64,000 bases of DNA, from NCBI RefSeq assembly GCF_001040705.1, contig NZ_CVQP01000001.1, positions 905,110 to 969,109 of the forward strand, in the 5' to 3' direction. The notes under the pieces are model-generated. The model ran no database searches and had not been told where the DNA came from. It was given only the letters and a program-made list of their open reading frames with translations. This DNA comes from Rhodococcus sp. RD6.2 (GTDB lineage Bacteria > Actinomycetota > Actinomycetes > Mycobacteriales > Mycobacteriaceae). Shown piece after piece: positions 35,538-46,574 of the stretch. A program made the position numbers and the translations under genes. The stretch's first letter is position 1. Each line of letters opens with the position of its first letter.

Positions 35538-37937
35538 ATGGTCGACGAGACCGGAGCCGAATACACCGACGACGAACTCGACTTGGACCTGCGATGGTGG
35601 GCCGCGGCCAACTACCTCACGGTCGCACAGATCTACCTGCAGGCGAACACCCTGCTGCGTGCCCCACTGGCCGCCGAACACGTCAAACCGCGACTGCTGG
35701 GTCACTGGGGGACCAGCCCCGGCTTGTCCGCGATATACACCGTTCTGAATCGCCACATCCGCCGCACCGACGCGGACTGGCTGTACGTCACCGGTCCCGG
35801 TCACGGCGGACCCGCCCTCGTCGCCGCGACCTACCTCGAGGGCACCTACTCGGAGACATACCCCCACATCGGCACCGACGCCGCCGGCGTCGAACGGCTC
35901 TGCAGGCAGTTCTCGACACCGGGCGGAATACCCAGTCACGTCAGCGTGCAGACTCCCGGGAGCATTCACGAGGGCGGCGAACTGGGCTACGCGCTCGCGC
36001 ACGCGGCGGGGGCCGCGTTCGATCGTCCCGATCTGCTGGTGGCCTGTGTCATCGGGGACGGCGAGGCCGAGACCGGGCCACTGTCCGCGTCGTGGAAGCT
36101 CCCCGCGTTTCTCAACCCACGCCGCGACGGCGCGGTGCTACCCGTCCTGCACCTCAACGGCGCCAAGATCGCCGGACCCACCGTCCTGGGGCGCAGCACC
36201 GACGAGGACGTCGCGGCGTACCTGGCGGGGCAGGGATGGGCCCCGATATTCGTCGAGGGCGACGATCCGAGGACGGTGTTCCGTGCCCTCGCAGCAGCAG
36301 TCGACAGCGCCTACACCGCGATCACCGGGCTCCAGGAGGTCGCGCGCTCCGGCGGGGAAGGCAGCCACCGGCGGTGGCCGGCGATCGTGCTGCGCACCTC
36401 GAAGGGATGGACCGGTCCGCACACCGTCGACGGGGTCCTCGTCGAGGGCACCCACCGCGCTCACCAGGTGCCGCTGTCCGGGGTGCGCGACAACCCGGAC
36501 CACTTGGCGCTGCTCGAGCAATGGATGAGGTCCTACGAGCCGGAGGCCCTGTTCGACACCGACGGGACGCTGGTGCCGGAGCTGGCCGGTCTCGCGCCAG
36601 TGGGGGACAAGCGAATGGGCTCGACGCCGTACGCCAACGGCGGTCGCCTGCGCCGGCCGCTCCGCATCCCTGCCCTCGAACGCTATGCGCTCGACATCAC
36701 GACCCCCGGGACCACCTTCCACGAAACGACGCGCGTGTTCGGCGAACTGATGCGCGACCTGTACGCCGACGGAACTCGTCCGGACGGTGGCGGCGACTTC
36801 CGGCTCTTCTGCCCCGACGAGACCGCCAGCAATCGCCTCGGAGCCGTCTTCGAGGTCACCGACCGCTGCTGGCAACTGCCCGTCACCGACCACGACGACG
36901 GGCTGGGCCCCGACGGGCGCGTGATGGAGGTGCTCAGCGAACATCTCTGCGAGGGGTGGCTCGAGGGCTACCTGCTCGCGGGCGGACACGGTGTCTTCGC
37001 CAGCTACGAGGCGTTCGCGATGGTGAGCGTGTCGATGCTGATCCAGCACGCCAAGTGGCTCCAGCACGCGCTGACGCTGCCGTGGCGCGAGCCGGTGTCC
37101 TCGCTGAACGTGCTCCTCACCAGCACCTGCTGGCGAAACGACCACAACGGCTTCAGTCACCAGGGTCCCGGCATGATCGACTCCGCGATCCCGCTCGCAC
37201 CCGACGTCGTGCGGATCTGGCTGCCAGCTGACTCCAACACCCTGCTGTCGATCGCCGACCACTGTCTGCGCAGTACCGACCACGTCAACCTGATCGTCGT
37301 CGACAAGCAGCCGCACCTGCAGTACCTCACGTTGAGCGAGGCCGCCGAGCACTGCGCCGCCGGAGCGTCGGTGTGGCACTGGGCGGGAACGGAGGCGGAT
37401 GCCGGCGACCCACCCGACGTCGTCCTGGCCGCGGCCGGGGACGTTCCCACACAAGAAATGCTCGCCGCCGCGGAACTGCTCCGGGTCTGGGTTCCCTATC
37501 TGAGGGTGCGGGTGGTCAACGTCGTCGACCTCATGGCGCTGCTCCCACCCGGGGAACACCCACACGGCTTCTCCGATGCGACCTTCGTCGACCTGTTCAC
37601 CGCCGACACCGACGTCGTCTTCGCGTTCCACGGCTACTCGCGAGCGGTGCACGAACTACTCCACGGGCGCCCCGAGGTCGCGCGTTTCCATGTCCGCGGC
37701 TTCAGTGAGCAGGGCACCACGACCACACCGTTCGACATGGTGGTGCTCAACAGGATGAGCCGCTACCACCTGGTGCTCGAAGCGCTCCGCCGAAGCAGGC
37801 GGGTCCCCGAGCGTGGGGACGAACTCGAGGCGTACTGCCGGGCTCAGCTGGATCGGCACCGCGCCCACGTCGTCGCGCACCTCGAGGACATGCCCGAGGT
37901 GCGCGACTGGACGTGGGGATCCACCGAGTCCCACTGA
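35538..37937 (+). CDS. xfp: Phosphoketolase (xylulose-5-phosphate/fructose-6-phosphate)
   Basis: A 799-residue thiamine-diphosphate enzyme, the normal length for bacterial Xfp. It cleaves xylulose-5-phosphate or fructose-6-phosphate with phosphate to acetyl phosphate and a shorter sugar phosphate. Signature stretches are GHWGTSPGLS, VTGPGHGGPALVAATYLEG, the diphosphate-binding sequence GDGEAETGPLSASWK and LTSTCWRNDHNGFSHQGPG. The ATG at 35538 follows GAGGGAAGG. It stands alone between tRNA-Arg and the DUF305 gene; no acetate kinase or phosphotransacetylase is near. The enzyme would make acetyl phosphate for a carbon-saving route to acetyl-CoA. Confidence 0.95.
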   Translation: MVDETGAEYTDDELDLDLRWWAAANYLTVAQIYLQANTLLRAPLAAEHVKPRLLGHWGTSPGLSAIYTVLNRHIRRTDADWLYVTGPGHGGPALVAATYLEGTYSETYPHIGTDAAGVERLCRQFSTPGGIPSHVSVQTPGSIHEGGELGYALAHAAGAAFDRPDLLVACVIGDGEAETGPLSASWKLPAFLNPRRDGAVLPVLHLNGAKIAGPTVLGRSTDEDVAAYLAGQGWAPIFVEGDDPRTVFRALAAAVDSAYTAITGLQEVARSGGEGSHRRWPAIVLRTSKGWTGPHTVDGVLVEGTHRAHQVPLSGVRDNPDHLALLEQWMRSYEPEALFDTDGTLVPELAGLAPVGDKRMGSTPYANGGRLRRPLRIPALERYALDITTPGTTFHETTRVFGELMRDLYADGTRPDGGGDFRLFCPDETASNRLGAVFEVTDRCWQLPVTDHDDGLGPDGRVMEVLSEHLCEGWLEGYLLAGGHGVFASYEAFAMVSVSMLIQHAKWLQHALTLPWREPVSSLNVLLTSTCWRNDHNGFSHQGPGMIDSAIPLAPDVVRIWLPADSNTLLSIADHCLRSTDHVNLIVVDKQPHLQYLTLSEAAEHCAAGASVWHWAGTEADAGDPPDVVLAAAGDVPTQEMLAAAELLRVWVPYLRVRVVNVVDLMALLPPGEHPHGFSDATFVDLFTADTDVVFAFHGYSRAVHELLHGRPEVARFHVRGFSEQGTTTTPFDMVVLNRMSRYHLVLEALRRSRRVPERGDELEAYCRAQLDRHRAHVVAHLEDMPEVRDWTWGSTESH

Positions 37938-37951
37938 CGACAGCGGACCGG

Positions 37952-38653
37952 TCAGGGGAAGGGGAGCGGAGCGGCGCCCTTCTCGGCGAGCATCTGGGTC
38001 ATCCGGGTTGTCTCGCTCGCCTGGGTGTTCACCATGGTCTGCGCCAGGGTGCGCACGGCCGGGACCTCGGCGTTCTGTGCGGCGTACTCCATCATCTGGA
38101 GTCCACCCTGGTGGTGCCGCAGCATCAGCTGCAGGAACATCACGTCTGCCGCCTCGCCCCTGGCCTGCCGTAGCGCCGACATCTCCGCGGACGTCGCCAT
38201 ACCGGGCATCTGCGCGCTGCCCGACGTGGCCGCCTCCGTTTCGGTCGTCCCGGTGCCGTGGTCCATGCCACCGTGCTCGTCGCTCATCCACGCCATGTGG
38301 TCGGCCGTCGACACCACCGGCTGATTCCACAGCGCGAGCCACCCGGTCATCTGACCGATCTGGTTCTGCTGCGTCGTCAGCAGGTCGTAGGCGAAGTCGC
38401 GGACCAGCGGGTCGGACGCGTTCGCGATCGCGATCGCCGACATCTCCACAGCCTGGTCGTGGTGCTCGATCATGTCCTGCGCGAACCCGACGTCGACGGA
38501 ACCGGCCACCGGGGTGACGGAATCGTCGTGCAGGAACTGGTTGGCCAGGAACCCCAGTCCGAAGCCGACTGCGATCGCCGCCACGAGCCCGAGAATCGCG
38601 AGCGCGGTGCGTTGGCTGCGTGGCGCGGAGCCTGCCGTGTCGGTGGAGGTCAT
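37952..38653 (-). CDS. DUF305 membrane-anchored protein
   Basis: A 233-residue protein with an N-terminal membrane anchor (about residues 16-39, TALAILGLVAAIAVGFGLGFLANQF) and an external DUF305 domain. The domain has the paired histidine motifs MIEHHDQAVEMS and MLRHHQGGLQMMEY typical of this ferritin-like fold, plus a Met- and His-rich middle (HMAWMSDEHGGMDHG). Such proteins are thought to bind copper or other metals outside the membrane. The ATG at 38653 with AAGGA upstream is preferred; a GTG at 38692 would add 13 residues. It follows the DUF3105 gene on the same strand, a pairing common in actinobacteria. Confidence 0.88.
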   Translation of the reverse strand: MTSTDTAGSAPRSQRTALAILGLVAAIAVGFGLGFLANQFLHDDSVTPVAGSVDVGFAQDMIEHHDQAVEMSAIAIANASDPLVRDFAYDLLTTQQNQIGQMTGWLALWNQPVVSTADHMAWMSDEHGGMDHGTGTTETEAATSGSAQMPGMATSAEMSALRQARGEAADVMFLQLMLRHHQGGLQMMEYAAQNAEVPAVRTLAQTMVNTQASETTRMTQMLAEKGAAPLPFP

Positions 38654-38702
38654 GTCCACGTCCTTACTGTCCTCGCTGGATCCGGTCGACACAGTCGAAC
38701 CA

Positions 38703-39560
38703 TCAGCTCGCCGGTGCCGGCTGCGGTGCCATCGGAAGTCCGGTACCGCCGATCTCCGAGGGATCCGGGGTCAGGCCCGCACCGTCCATCGAGACGGCGT
38801 TCGGGCCGGGATCGGACGGATCGAACGCCGGCGGGTTGTCCGGGTCGAATGCCCCCGGAATCGTCGAGCAGGACGCGCCGATCTCCGGGTACACGCCGAA
38901 GTTGTTCAGGCGCAATGCGGCGATGAACTGGTTGATGCGCTCGTCGTCGGCGCTGTCGAGCTTGAGCTGGTGTCCCCAGCTCTGCAGCGCGATCGGAGTG
39001 TCCTGGCCGGGGTACGGCGACATCAGCATGTACGACTTGCCGTCGACCCGGTCGGCGAGCAGTTCTCGCTGGTCGTCGGACACGGTGTCAGGGTTGTAGG
39101 TGATCCACACGGCGCCGTGTTCGAGGGAATGGACGGCGTTCTCGGTGCGGATCGCGTCCGGGTACACGACGCCGGTGCACGTCGCCCACGTCCCGTCGTG
39201 CGGACCACCGAAGGGGGGCGTCTGGTCGTATGCGACTCGCTGGTCCGCGGACACGTGCAGAGCGGCCTCGTAGTCGATCTTGACGACGCCGTCGATCCCG
39301 GTGGACGGATCGGTGTTCGACGTGCTCGGCGCGAACTTGTCGGCCTCCGCCTTGTCCTGGTACTTCGGCACGAGGTTCACGGCGAGCAGTGCGACGAGCG
39401 CGACGACTGCGGCGATGGCGCCGATCGTCAGCCAGGGGATGTTGCGCTGCTTCGGCAGGCCGCCCTTTGCGGATCCGCCGGAGCTCTTCTTGGCTGCCTT
39501 GATGGCCTTGGCTGACTTGGCGCCGCTCTTGGCGCCGCGATTTTCCGAACCGCTCGGCAT
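38703..39560 (-). CDS. DUF3105 membrane-anchored protein
   Basis: A 285-residue protein with a Lys/Ala-rich cytoplasmic N-terminus of about 40 residues, one membrane helix (PWLTIGAIAAVVALVALLAVNL) and an external DUF3105 domain. The domain contains YDQTPPFGGPHDGTWATCTGVY-like and HSLEHGAVWITYNP motifs, rich in His and with two cysteines that may bond. The C-terminal 50 residues are Pro/Asp-rich. The ATG at 39560 is preferred over longer upstream frames that have no typical content. Function is unknown; the DUF305 gene downstream suggests a shared extracytoplasmic metal-related role. Confidence 0.86.
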   Translation of the reverse strand: MPSGSENRGAKSGAKSAKAIKAAKKSSGGSAKGGLPKQRNIPWLTIGAIAAVVALVALLAVNLVPKYQDKAEADKFAPSTSNTDPSTGIDGVVKIDYEAALHVSADQRVAYDQTPPFGGPHDGTWATCTGVVYPDAIRTENAVHSLEHGAVWITYNPDTVSDDQRELLADRVDGKSYMLMSPYPGQDTPIALQSWGHQLKLDSADDERINQFIAALRLNNFGVYPEIGASCSTIPGAFDPDNPPAFDPSDPGPNAVSMDGAGLTPDPSEIGGTGLPMAPQPAPAS

Positions 39561-39723
39561 CTGTGAGGCTCTTTCGCTGATGTGGACGTCGGGACTGTCT
39601 CGGGGTCGCACCACGCCGGGCGCCTCGTCGGATGACGGATGATGCGGCCGGCGTGACGGGCGTACCCGCGGTCGCACCACTGTACGTTCCGTGCCTGAGC
39701 GCAGGGTTTGAATGGCCAGCCCA

Positions 39724-39729
39724 TAGGAT
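39724..39729 (+). promoter_or_regulatory. -10 element for argS, probable leaderless start
   Basis: TAGGAT is followed by eight bases and then the GTG start codon of argS, so transcription would begin at or next to the start codon. No Shine-Dalgarno sequence fits in this gap. The same layout precedes the genes at 53265 and 62360. Confidence 0.6.
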
Positions 39730-39737
39730 GAATACCC

Positions 39738-41390
39738 GTGACTCCCGCAGACCTTGCCGAACTCCTTCGCGTCACCGCTGCGAAGGTCCTCACCGAGCAC
39801 GACCTCGACGCCTCCGTGCTACCCGCGACACTGGCCGTCGAGCGGCCCCGCAACCCCGAACACGGGGACTACGCGAGCAACGTGGCAATGCAGGTCGGCA
39901 AGAAGGCCGGCACGAACCCCCGCGAGCTGGCGACGTGGATCGCCGATGCGCTGACGGCCGATGCGGGCATCGATTCCGCTGAGGTCGCCGGTCCCGGCTT
40001 CCTGAACATCCGGCTCGCCGCCGCAGCCCAGGGTGCCATCGTCGAGAAGGCTATCGCCGCAGGTCAGGCGTACGGAAGCGCGTCGAAGCTCGCCGGAACG
40101 CGCATCAACCTCGAGTTCGTCTCCGCGAACCCGACCGGTCCGATCCATCTCGGTGGCACCCGATGGGCCGCCGTCGGCGACGCGCTCGGCCGCATCCTGG
40201 CCGCGCAGGGCGCCGACGTCACCCGCGAGTACTACTTCAACGATCACGGCGCCCAGATCGACCGGTTCGCACGGTCGCTGATCGCGGCGGCCAAGAACGA
40301 GCCGACGCCCGAGGACGGTTACGCGGGCGCCTACATTGTCGACATCGCCGCCGAGGTGCTGCGGCAGCGGCCCGACGCTCTGGAGCTGGCCGCCGACGAG
40401 CAGCAGGAGACGTTCCGCTCGGTTGGCGTCGCGATGATGTTCGACCACATCAAGCGGACCCTGCACGAGTTCGGCACGGACTTCGACGTCTACTTCCACG
40501 AGAACTCGCTGTTCGAGTCCGGAGCCGTCGAGAAGGCCGTCGCGACCCTCAAGGGCAGCGGCAACCTCTACGAGGAGGACGGCGCCTGGTGGCTCAAGAG
40601 CACCGACTTCGGTGACGACAAGGACCGCGTCGTCATCAAGTCCGACGGCAACGCCGCGTACATCGCAGGCGACATCGCCTACTTCCAGGACAAGCGCTCC
40701 CGCGGCTTCGACCTGTGCATCTACATGCTCGGCGCCGACCACCACGGCTACATCGGCCGGCTCAAGGCCGCGGCCGCCGCGTTCGGCGACGACCCGGCGA
40801 CGGTCGAGGTCCTCATCGGCCAGATGGTCAACCTGGTCCGTGACGGTGTCGCGGTGAAGATGAGCAAGCGCGCAGGCACCGTCATCACGCTCGACGACCT
40901 CGTCGAGGCGATCGGCGTGGACGCCGCCCGGTACGCGATGATCCGGTCGTCGGTCGATTCCAGCCTCGACATCGATCTCGAACTGTGGGCGAGCACGACC
41001 AGCGAGAACCCGGTGTACTACGTGCAGTACGCGCACGCCCGGCTCGCGTCCCTGGCCCGCAACGCCGCCGATCTCGGTCTGACCACCGAGAACCCGAGGT
41101 TCGAGTTGCTGACCCACGATCGCGAAGGCGACCTGATCCGTACGATCGGCGACTTCCCGAAGGTCGTCACCGCCGCCGCGGACCTGCGGGAACCGCATCG
41201 CATCGCCCGGTACCTCGAGGAACTCGCGGGCACCTATCACCGCTTCTACACCGACTGCCGTGTCCTGCCGCAGGGTGACGAGCCCGCAGGCGACTTGCAC
41301 ACCGCGCGGTTGGCGCTGTGCGGAGCCACCCGCCAGGTCCTCGCCAACGGCCTCGGCCTGCTCGGCGTGAGCGCACCGGAGCGGATGTGA
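39738..41390 (+). CDS. argS: Arginyl-tRNA synthetase
   Basis: A 550-residue class I aminoacyl-tRNA synthetase that charges tRNA-Arg. The HIGH-like motif is [10 protein letters not shown] and the KMSKS-like motif is [12 protein letters not shown] near residue 375. The N-terminal Add-1 domain and the C-terminal anticodon-binding DALR region ([16 protein letters not shown]) are both present. It is the first gene of an amino-acid operon; its stop overlaps the lysA GTG. The same argS-lysA-hom-thrC-thrB order occurs in M. tuberculosis and corynebacteria start with argS-lysA too. Confidence 0.97.
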   Translation: MTPADLAELLRVTAAKVLTEHDLDASVLPATLAVERPRNPEHGDYASNVAMQVGKKAGTNPRELATWIADALTADAGIDSAEVAGPGFLNIRLAAAAQGAIVEKAIAAGQAYGSASKLAGTRINLEFVSANPTGPIHLGGTRWAAVGDALGRILAAQGADVTREYYFNDHGAQIDRFARSLIAAAKNEPTPEDGYAGAYIVDIAAEVLRQRPDALELAADEQQETFRSVGVAMMFDHIKRTLHEFGTDFDVYFHENSLFESGAVEKAVATLKGSGNLYEEDGAWWLKSTDFGDDKDRVVIKSDGNAAYIAGDIAYFQDKRSRGFDLCIYMLGADHHGYIGRLKAAAAAFGDDPATVEVLIGQMVNLVRDGVAVKMSKRAGTVITLDDLVEAIGVDAARYAMIRSSVDSSLDIDLELWASTTSENPVYYVQYAHARLASLARNAADLGLTTENPRFELLTHDREGDLIRTIGDFPKVVTAAADLREPHRIARYLEELAGTYHRFYTDCRVLPQGDEPAGDLHTARLALCGATRQVLANGLGLLGVSAPERM

Positions 41391-42814
41391 GCGCGCACCC
41401 TGCCGGTCCGCGGCACGCGGACATCCAGCACGCCCCCGGACTGCCCCCACGGCCGACCGACCCCGCGCAGATGACGACCCTCCCGACCGCGGTGTGGCCC
41501 CGTGGCGCGGCTCGCGGCGACGACGGCGTCGTCCGGCTCGCGGGCGTTCCCGTCACCGAGCTCGCCGCCGAGTACGGGACTCCGCTCTTCGTGATCGACG
41601 AGGACGACTTCCGGTCCCGCTGCCGGGACATGGCACGGGCCTTCGGGTCCGCCGAGCGCGTGCACTATGCGTCGAAGGCCTTCCTGAGCGCCGAAATCGC
41701 GCGCTGGGTCGCCGACGAGGGACTGTCGATGGACGTCGCGTCCGGTGGCGAGCTGGCGGTGGCCCTGCACGGCGGCTTCCCCGCCGAGCGGATCACCATG
41801 CACGGCAACAACAAGTCCGTTGCCGAACTGCACGCCGCGGTCGCTGCGGGCGTCGGACACATCGTGCTGGACTCGACGCAGGAGATCGACCGCCTCGACG
41901 CGGTCGCGGGCGAGCTCGGCGTCGTGCAGGACGTGCTGATCCGGATCACCGTCGGTGTCGAGGCACACACCCACGAGTTCATCGCCACCGCCCACGAGGA
42001 CCAGAAGTTCGGGTTCTCGCTGTCCGGTGGCGCGGCGCTCGACGCCGTGCGCCGGGTGTTCGAGACCGACAACCTGCGGCTCGTCGGCCTGCACAGCCAC
42101 ATCGGATCGCAGATCTTCGACGTCGACGGCTTCGAACTGGCGGCGCACCGCGTCATCGGGCTGCTGCGTCAGATCGTCGACGGCTTCGGTGTCGAGAAGA
42201 GCTCGCAGGTCAACATCATCGACCTCGGTGGAGGACTCGGTATCTCGTACCTCGAGAGTGACGACCCGCCACCGGTGGACGACCTCGCCGCGAAGCTCAC
42301 GAACATCGTCGCCACCGAGTCCGCCGCAGCCGGACTCCCCGTTCCGACGCTGATGGTCGAGCCGGGTCGCGCGATCGCAGGCCCGGGCACCGTCACCCTC
42401 TACGAGGTGGGCACCACGAAGGATGTCCGCTTGGACGGCAACGCAACTCGGCGTTACGTCAGCGTCGACGGCGGAATGAGTGACAATATCCGCACTGCGC
42501 TGTACCAAGCCGAGTACGACTGTCGGCTGGTCTCGCGGGACAGTCGAGCGGAGCCCGTTGTCGCACGCGTCGTGGGGAAGCACTGCGAGAGCGGCGACAT
42601 CGTGATCCGCGATGTCTGGGTGCCTGAGGACGTCGGCGCCGGGGATCTCCTGGCGGTCGCCGCCACCGGCGCATACTGCTATTCGATGTCCAGCCGCTAC
42701 AACCTGCTCACCCGCCCCGCGGTGGTTGCGGTACGCGACGGGAAGTCCCGCCTCGTGCTGCGCAGGGAAACTGTGGAAGACCTGCTCAGCTTGGAGGTAC
42801 AGCAAGATGACTGA
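41387..42814 (+). CDS. lysA: Diaminopimelate decarboxylase
   Basis: A 475-residue fold-type III PLP enzyme that decarboxylates meso-diaminopimelate to lysine. The PLP lysine is Lys97 in VHYASKAFL, the phosphate-binding glycine stretch is [10 protein letters not shown], and the substrate cysteine is in [10 protein letters not shown]. The first 28 residues are a hydrophilic extension longer than in many homologues; an internal ATG at 41471 is an alternative start, but the GTG at 41387 overlaps the argS stop as GTGA and so fits coupling. Confidence 0.96.
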   Translation: MSAHPAGPRHADIQHAPGLPPRPTDPAQMTTLPTAVWPRGAARGDDGVVRLAGVPVTELAAEYGTPLFVIDEDDFRSRCRDMARAFGSAERVHYASKAFLSAEIARWVADEGLSMDVASGGELAVALHGGFPAERITMHGNNKSVAELHAAVAAGVGHIVLDSTQEIDRLDAVAGELGVVQDVLIRITVGVEAHTHEFIATAHEDQKFGFSLSGGAALDAVRRVFETDNLRLVGLHSHIGSQIFDVDGFELAAHRVIGLLRQIVDGFGVEKSSQVNIIDLGGGLGISYLESDDPPPVDDLAAKLTNIVATESAAAGLPVPTLMVEPGRAIAGPGTVTLYEVGTTKDVRLDGNATRRYVSVDGGMSDNIRTALYQAEYDCRLVSRDSRAEPVVARVVGKHCESGDIVIRDVWVPEDVGAGDLLAVAATGAYCYSMSSRYNLLTRPAVVAVRDGKSRLVLRRETVEDLLSLEVQQDD

Positions 42815-44109
42815 ACCGAACACCGCCGCGATCGGCGTGGCGGTCCTCGGCCTCGGCAACGTCGGCAGCGAGGTCGTGCGGATCATCCGCGAGAACGCTG
42901 CCGATCTCGAGTCGCGGATCGGCGCGCCACTCGTGGTGCGAGGTATCGCGGTTCGTCGGATCGACGGGGACCGTGGCGTGCCCGAGGGACTGCTGACCAC
43001 CGACGCGGACTCGCTCGTCGCCCGGTCCGACGTCGACCTGGTGGTCGAGGTCATCGGTGGTATCGAGGTGCCGCGCAAGCTGATCCTCGCCGCACTGAAC
43101 TCCGGGAAGTCGGTCGTCACCGCGAACAAGGCGCTCCTGGCGGAGTACACCGGCGAGCTCGCCGAGGCCGCCGAGAAGCAGAACGCCGACCTGTACTTCG
43201 AGGCCGCGGTCGCTGGTGCAATCCCGGTGATCCGACCGCTGACGCAGTCACTCGCGGGTGACCGCGTCAACAAGGTCGCGGGAATCGTCAACGGCACCAC
43301 CAACTTCATCCTGTCCGCGATGGACGAGACGGGTGCGGACTACGCCGACACCCTCGCCGAGGCGGGTCGCCTGGGCTACGCGGAGGCCGACCCGACCGCG
43401 GACGTCGAAGGCTTCGACGCCGCGGCGAAGGCCGCCATCCTGGCGTCCATCGCCTTCCACACCCGCGTCACCGCTGCCGACGTGTACCGCGAGGGCATCT
43501 CGTCGATCACCTCTGCGGATCTCGAGGCCGCGAAGTCGCTGGGCTGCACCGTGAAGCTGCTGTCGATCTGCGAGCGGATCGTCGCCGCGGACGGCACCGA
43601 GCGAGTGTCGGCGCGCGTCTACCCGTCGCTGGTTCCCCTCGACCATCCGCTGGCCTCCGTGAACGGGGCGTTCAACGCCGTCGTTGTCGAGGCCGAGGCC
43701 GCGGGCAGGCTCATGTTCTACGGGCAGGGCGCAGGTGGCGCCCCCACCGCATCCGCCGTGATGGGCGACGTGGTGATGGCGGCCCGCAACAAGGTCAACG
43801 GCGGACGCGGTCCTCGTGAGTCGAGCTACGCAGACCTGGCGATCGCACCGATCGGGGAGATCCCGACTCGCTACTACGTCAACATGCAGGTCGCAGACCG
43901 CGCAGGCGTGCTCTCCGCCGTCGCCGCCGAGTTCGCCAAGCACGACGTCTCGATCTCGACCGTTCGGCAGGAGGGCGCGGGCGACGGAGCGAGGCTGATC
44001 GTCGTCACGCACAGTGCGACCGACGCCGCACTGTCGGAAACCGTTGCGTCGCTTGCCCAACTCGATTTCGTCACCGCGGTCACCAGCGTTCTCCGATTGG
44101 AAGGTTCCA

Positions 44110-44117
<8 letters not shown>
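42807..44117 (+). CDS. hom: Homoserine dehydrogenase
   Basis: A 436-residue NAD(P)-dependent enzyme that reduces aspartate semialdehyde to homoserine, the branch point to threonine and methionine. The Rossmann motif is [17 protein letters not shown], the catalytic region includes [16 protein letters not shown] and [22 protein letters not shown], and a C-terminal ACT domain (about 350-430, [21 protein letters not shown]) would bind threonine for feedback control. A GGAGGT site precedes the ATG, which overlaps lysA by eight bases. Confidence 0.97.
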
Positions 44118-46160
<2,043 letters not shown>

Positions 46161-46163
46161 CCG

Positions 46164-46197
46164 ACCGGGGTGGTGTGATGACGCACACCACCCCGGT
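46164..46197 (+). terminator. Terminator after thrB
   Basis: A 14-base-pair perfect stem (46164-46177 with 46184-46197) with a six-base loop begins three bases after the thrB stop. A short T-rich tail (TGTTCTT) follows, so intrinsic termination is likely. Confidence 0.85.
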
Positions 46198-46574
46198 TGT
46201 TCTTGCCCGTATTCGCGTTCACGGCTATCCTGAGGGCGTTCGCCCATCGTGCGTATCAGTCGCCGGTGCTCTATAGGGCAATCAACTCCCGATGCAGGAG
46301 CTTCCTGACCGTGCCTTCGCGGTCGCGAAGCTCGGAATTCACGGATCAGCCCCGAGTTCCGGACTGCGCTTTTTCCGCCCGAATCCGTGTGCTTCGAGGT
46401 CGTCGAGGCAATGGTGGAATCGTTCGTGGAGAAGGCGCGGAAGGTGCCTGTGCCGGAGCCGGCGAACAGCCCGACATTTTCCGAAACATGTCCGGCACAT
46501 CCGAGTTCAGTAACTGAACTGCGGAACGAACCCTCGACTCAGCGCCGCGCGGGCGAGGGAAGGAAAGGACCTCC
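46198..46574 (+). other. Promoter and long leader of rho
   Basis: About 375 bases without a gene between the thrB terminator and rho. A promoter lies at the left edge, giving a leader of about 340 bases. The leader contains GAGCTTCC...CGAAGCTC-type complementary pieces (46290-46337) and the C-rich stretch before rho. Short open frames here lack ribosome-binding sites. Long rho leaders are known to serve self-regulation in other bacteria; nothing here proves it. Confidence 0.5.
46203..46231 (+). promoter_or_regulatory. Predicted rho promoter
   Basis: TTGCCC (46203-46208) and TATCCT (46226-46231) are separated by exactly 17 bases, right after the thrB terminator. Each hexamer matches the sigma70 consensus at four of six positions. 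Confidence 0.6.
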
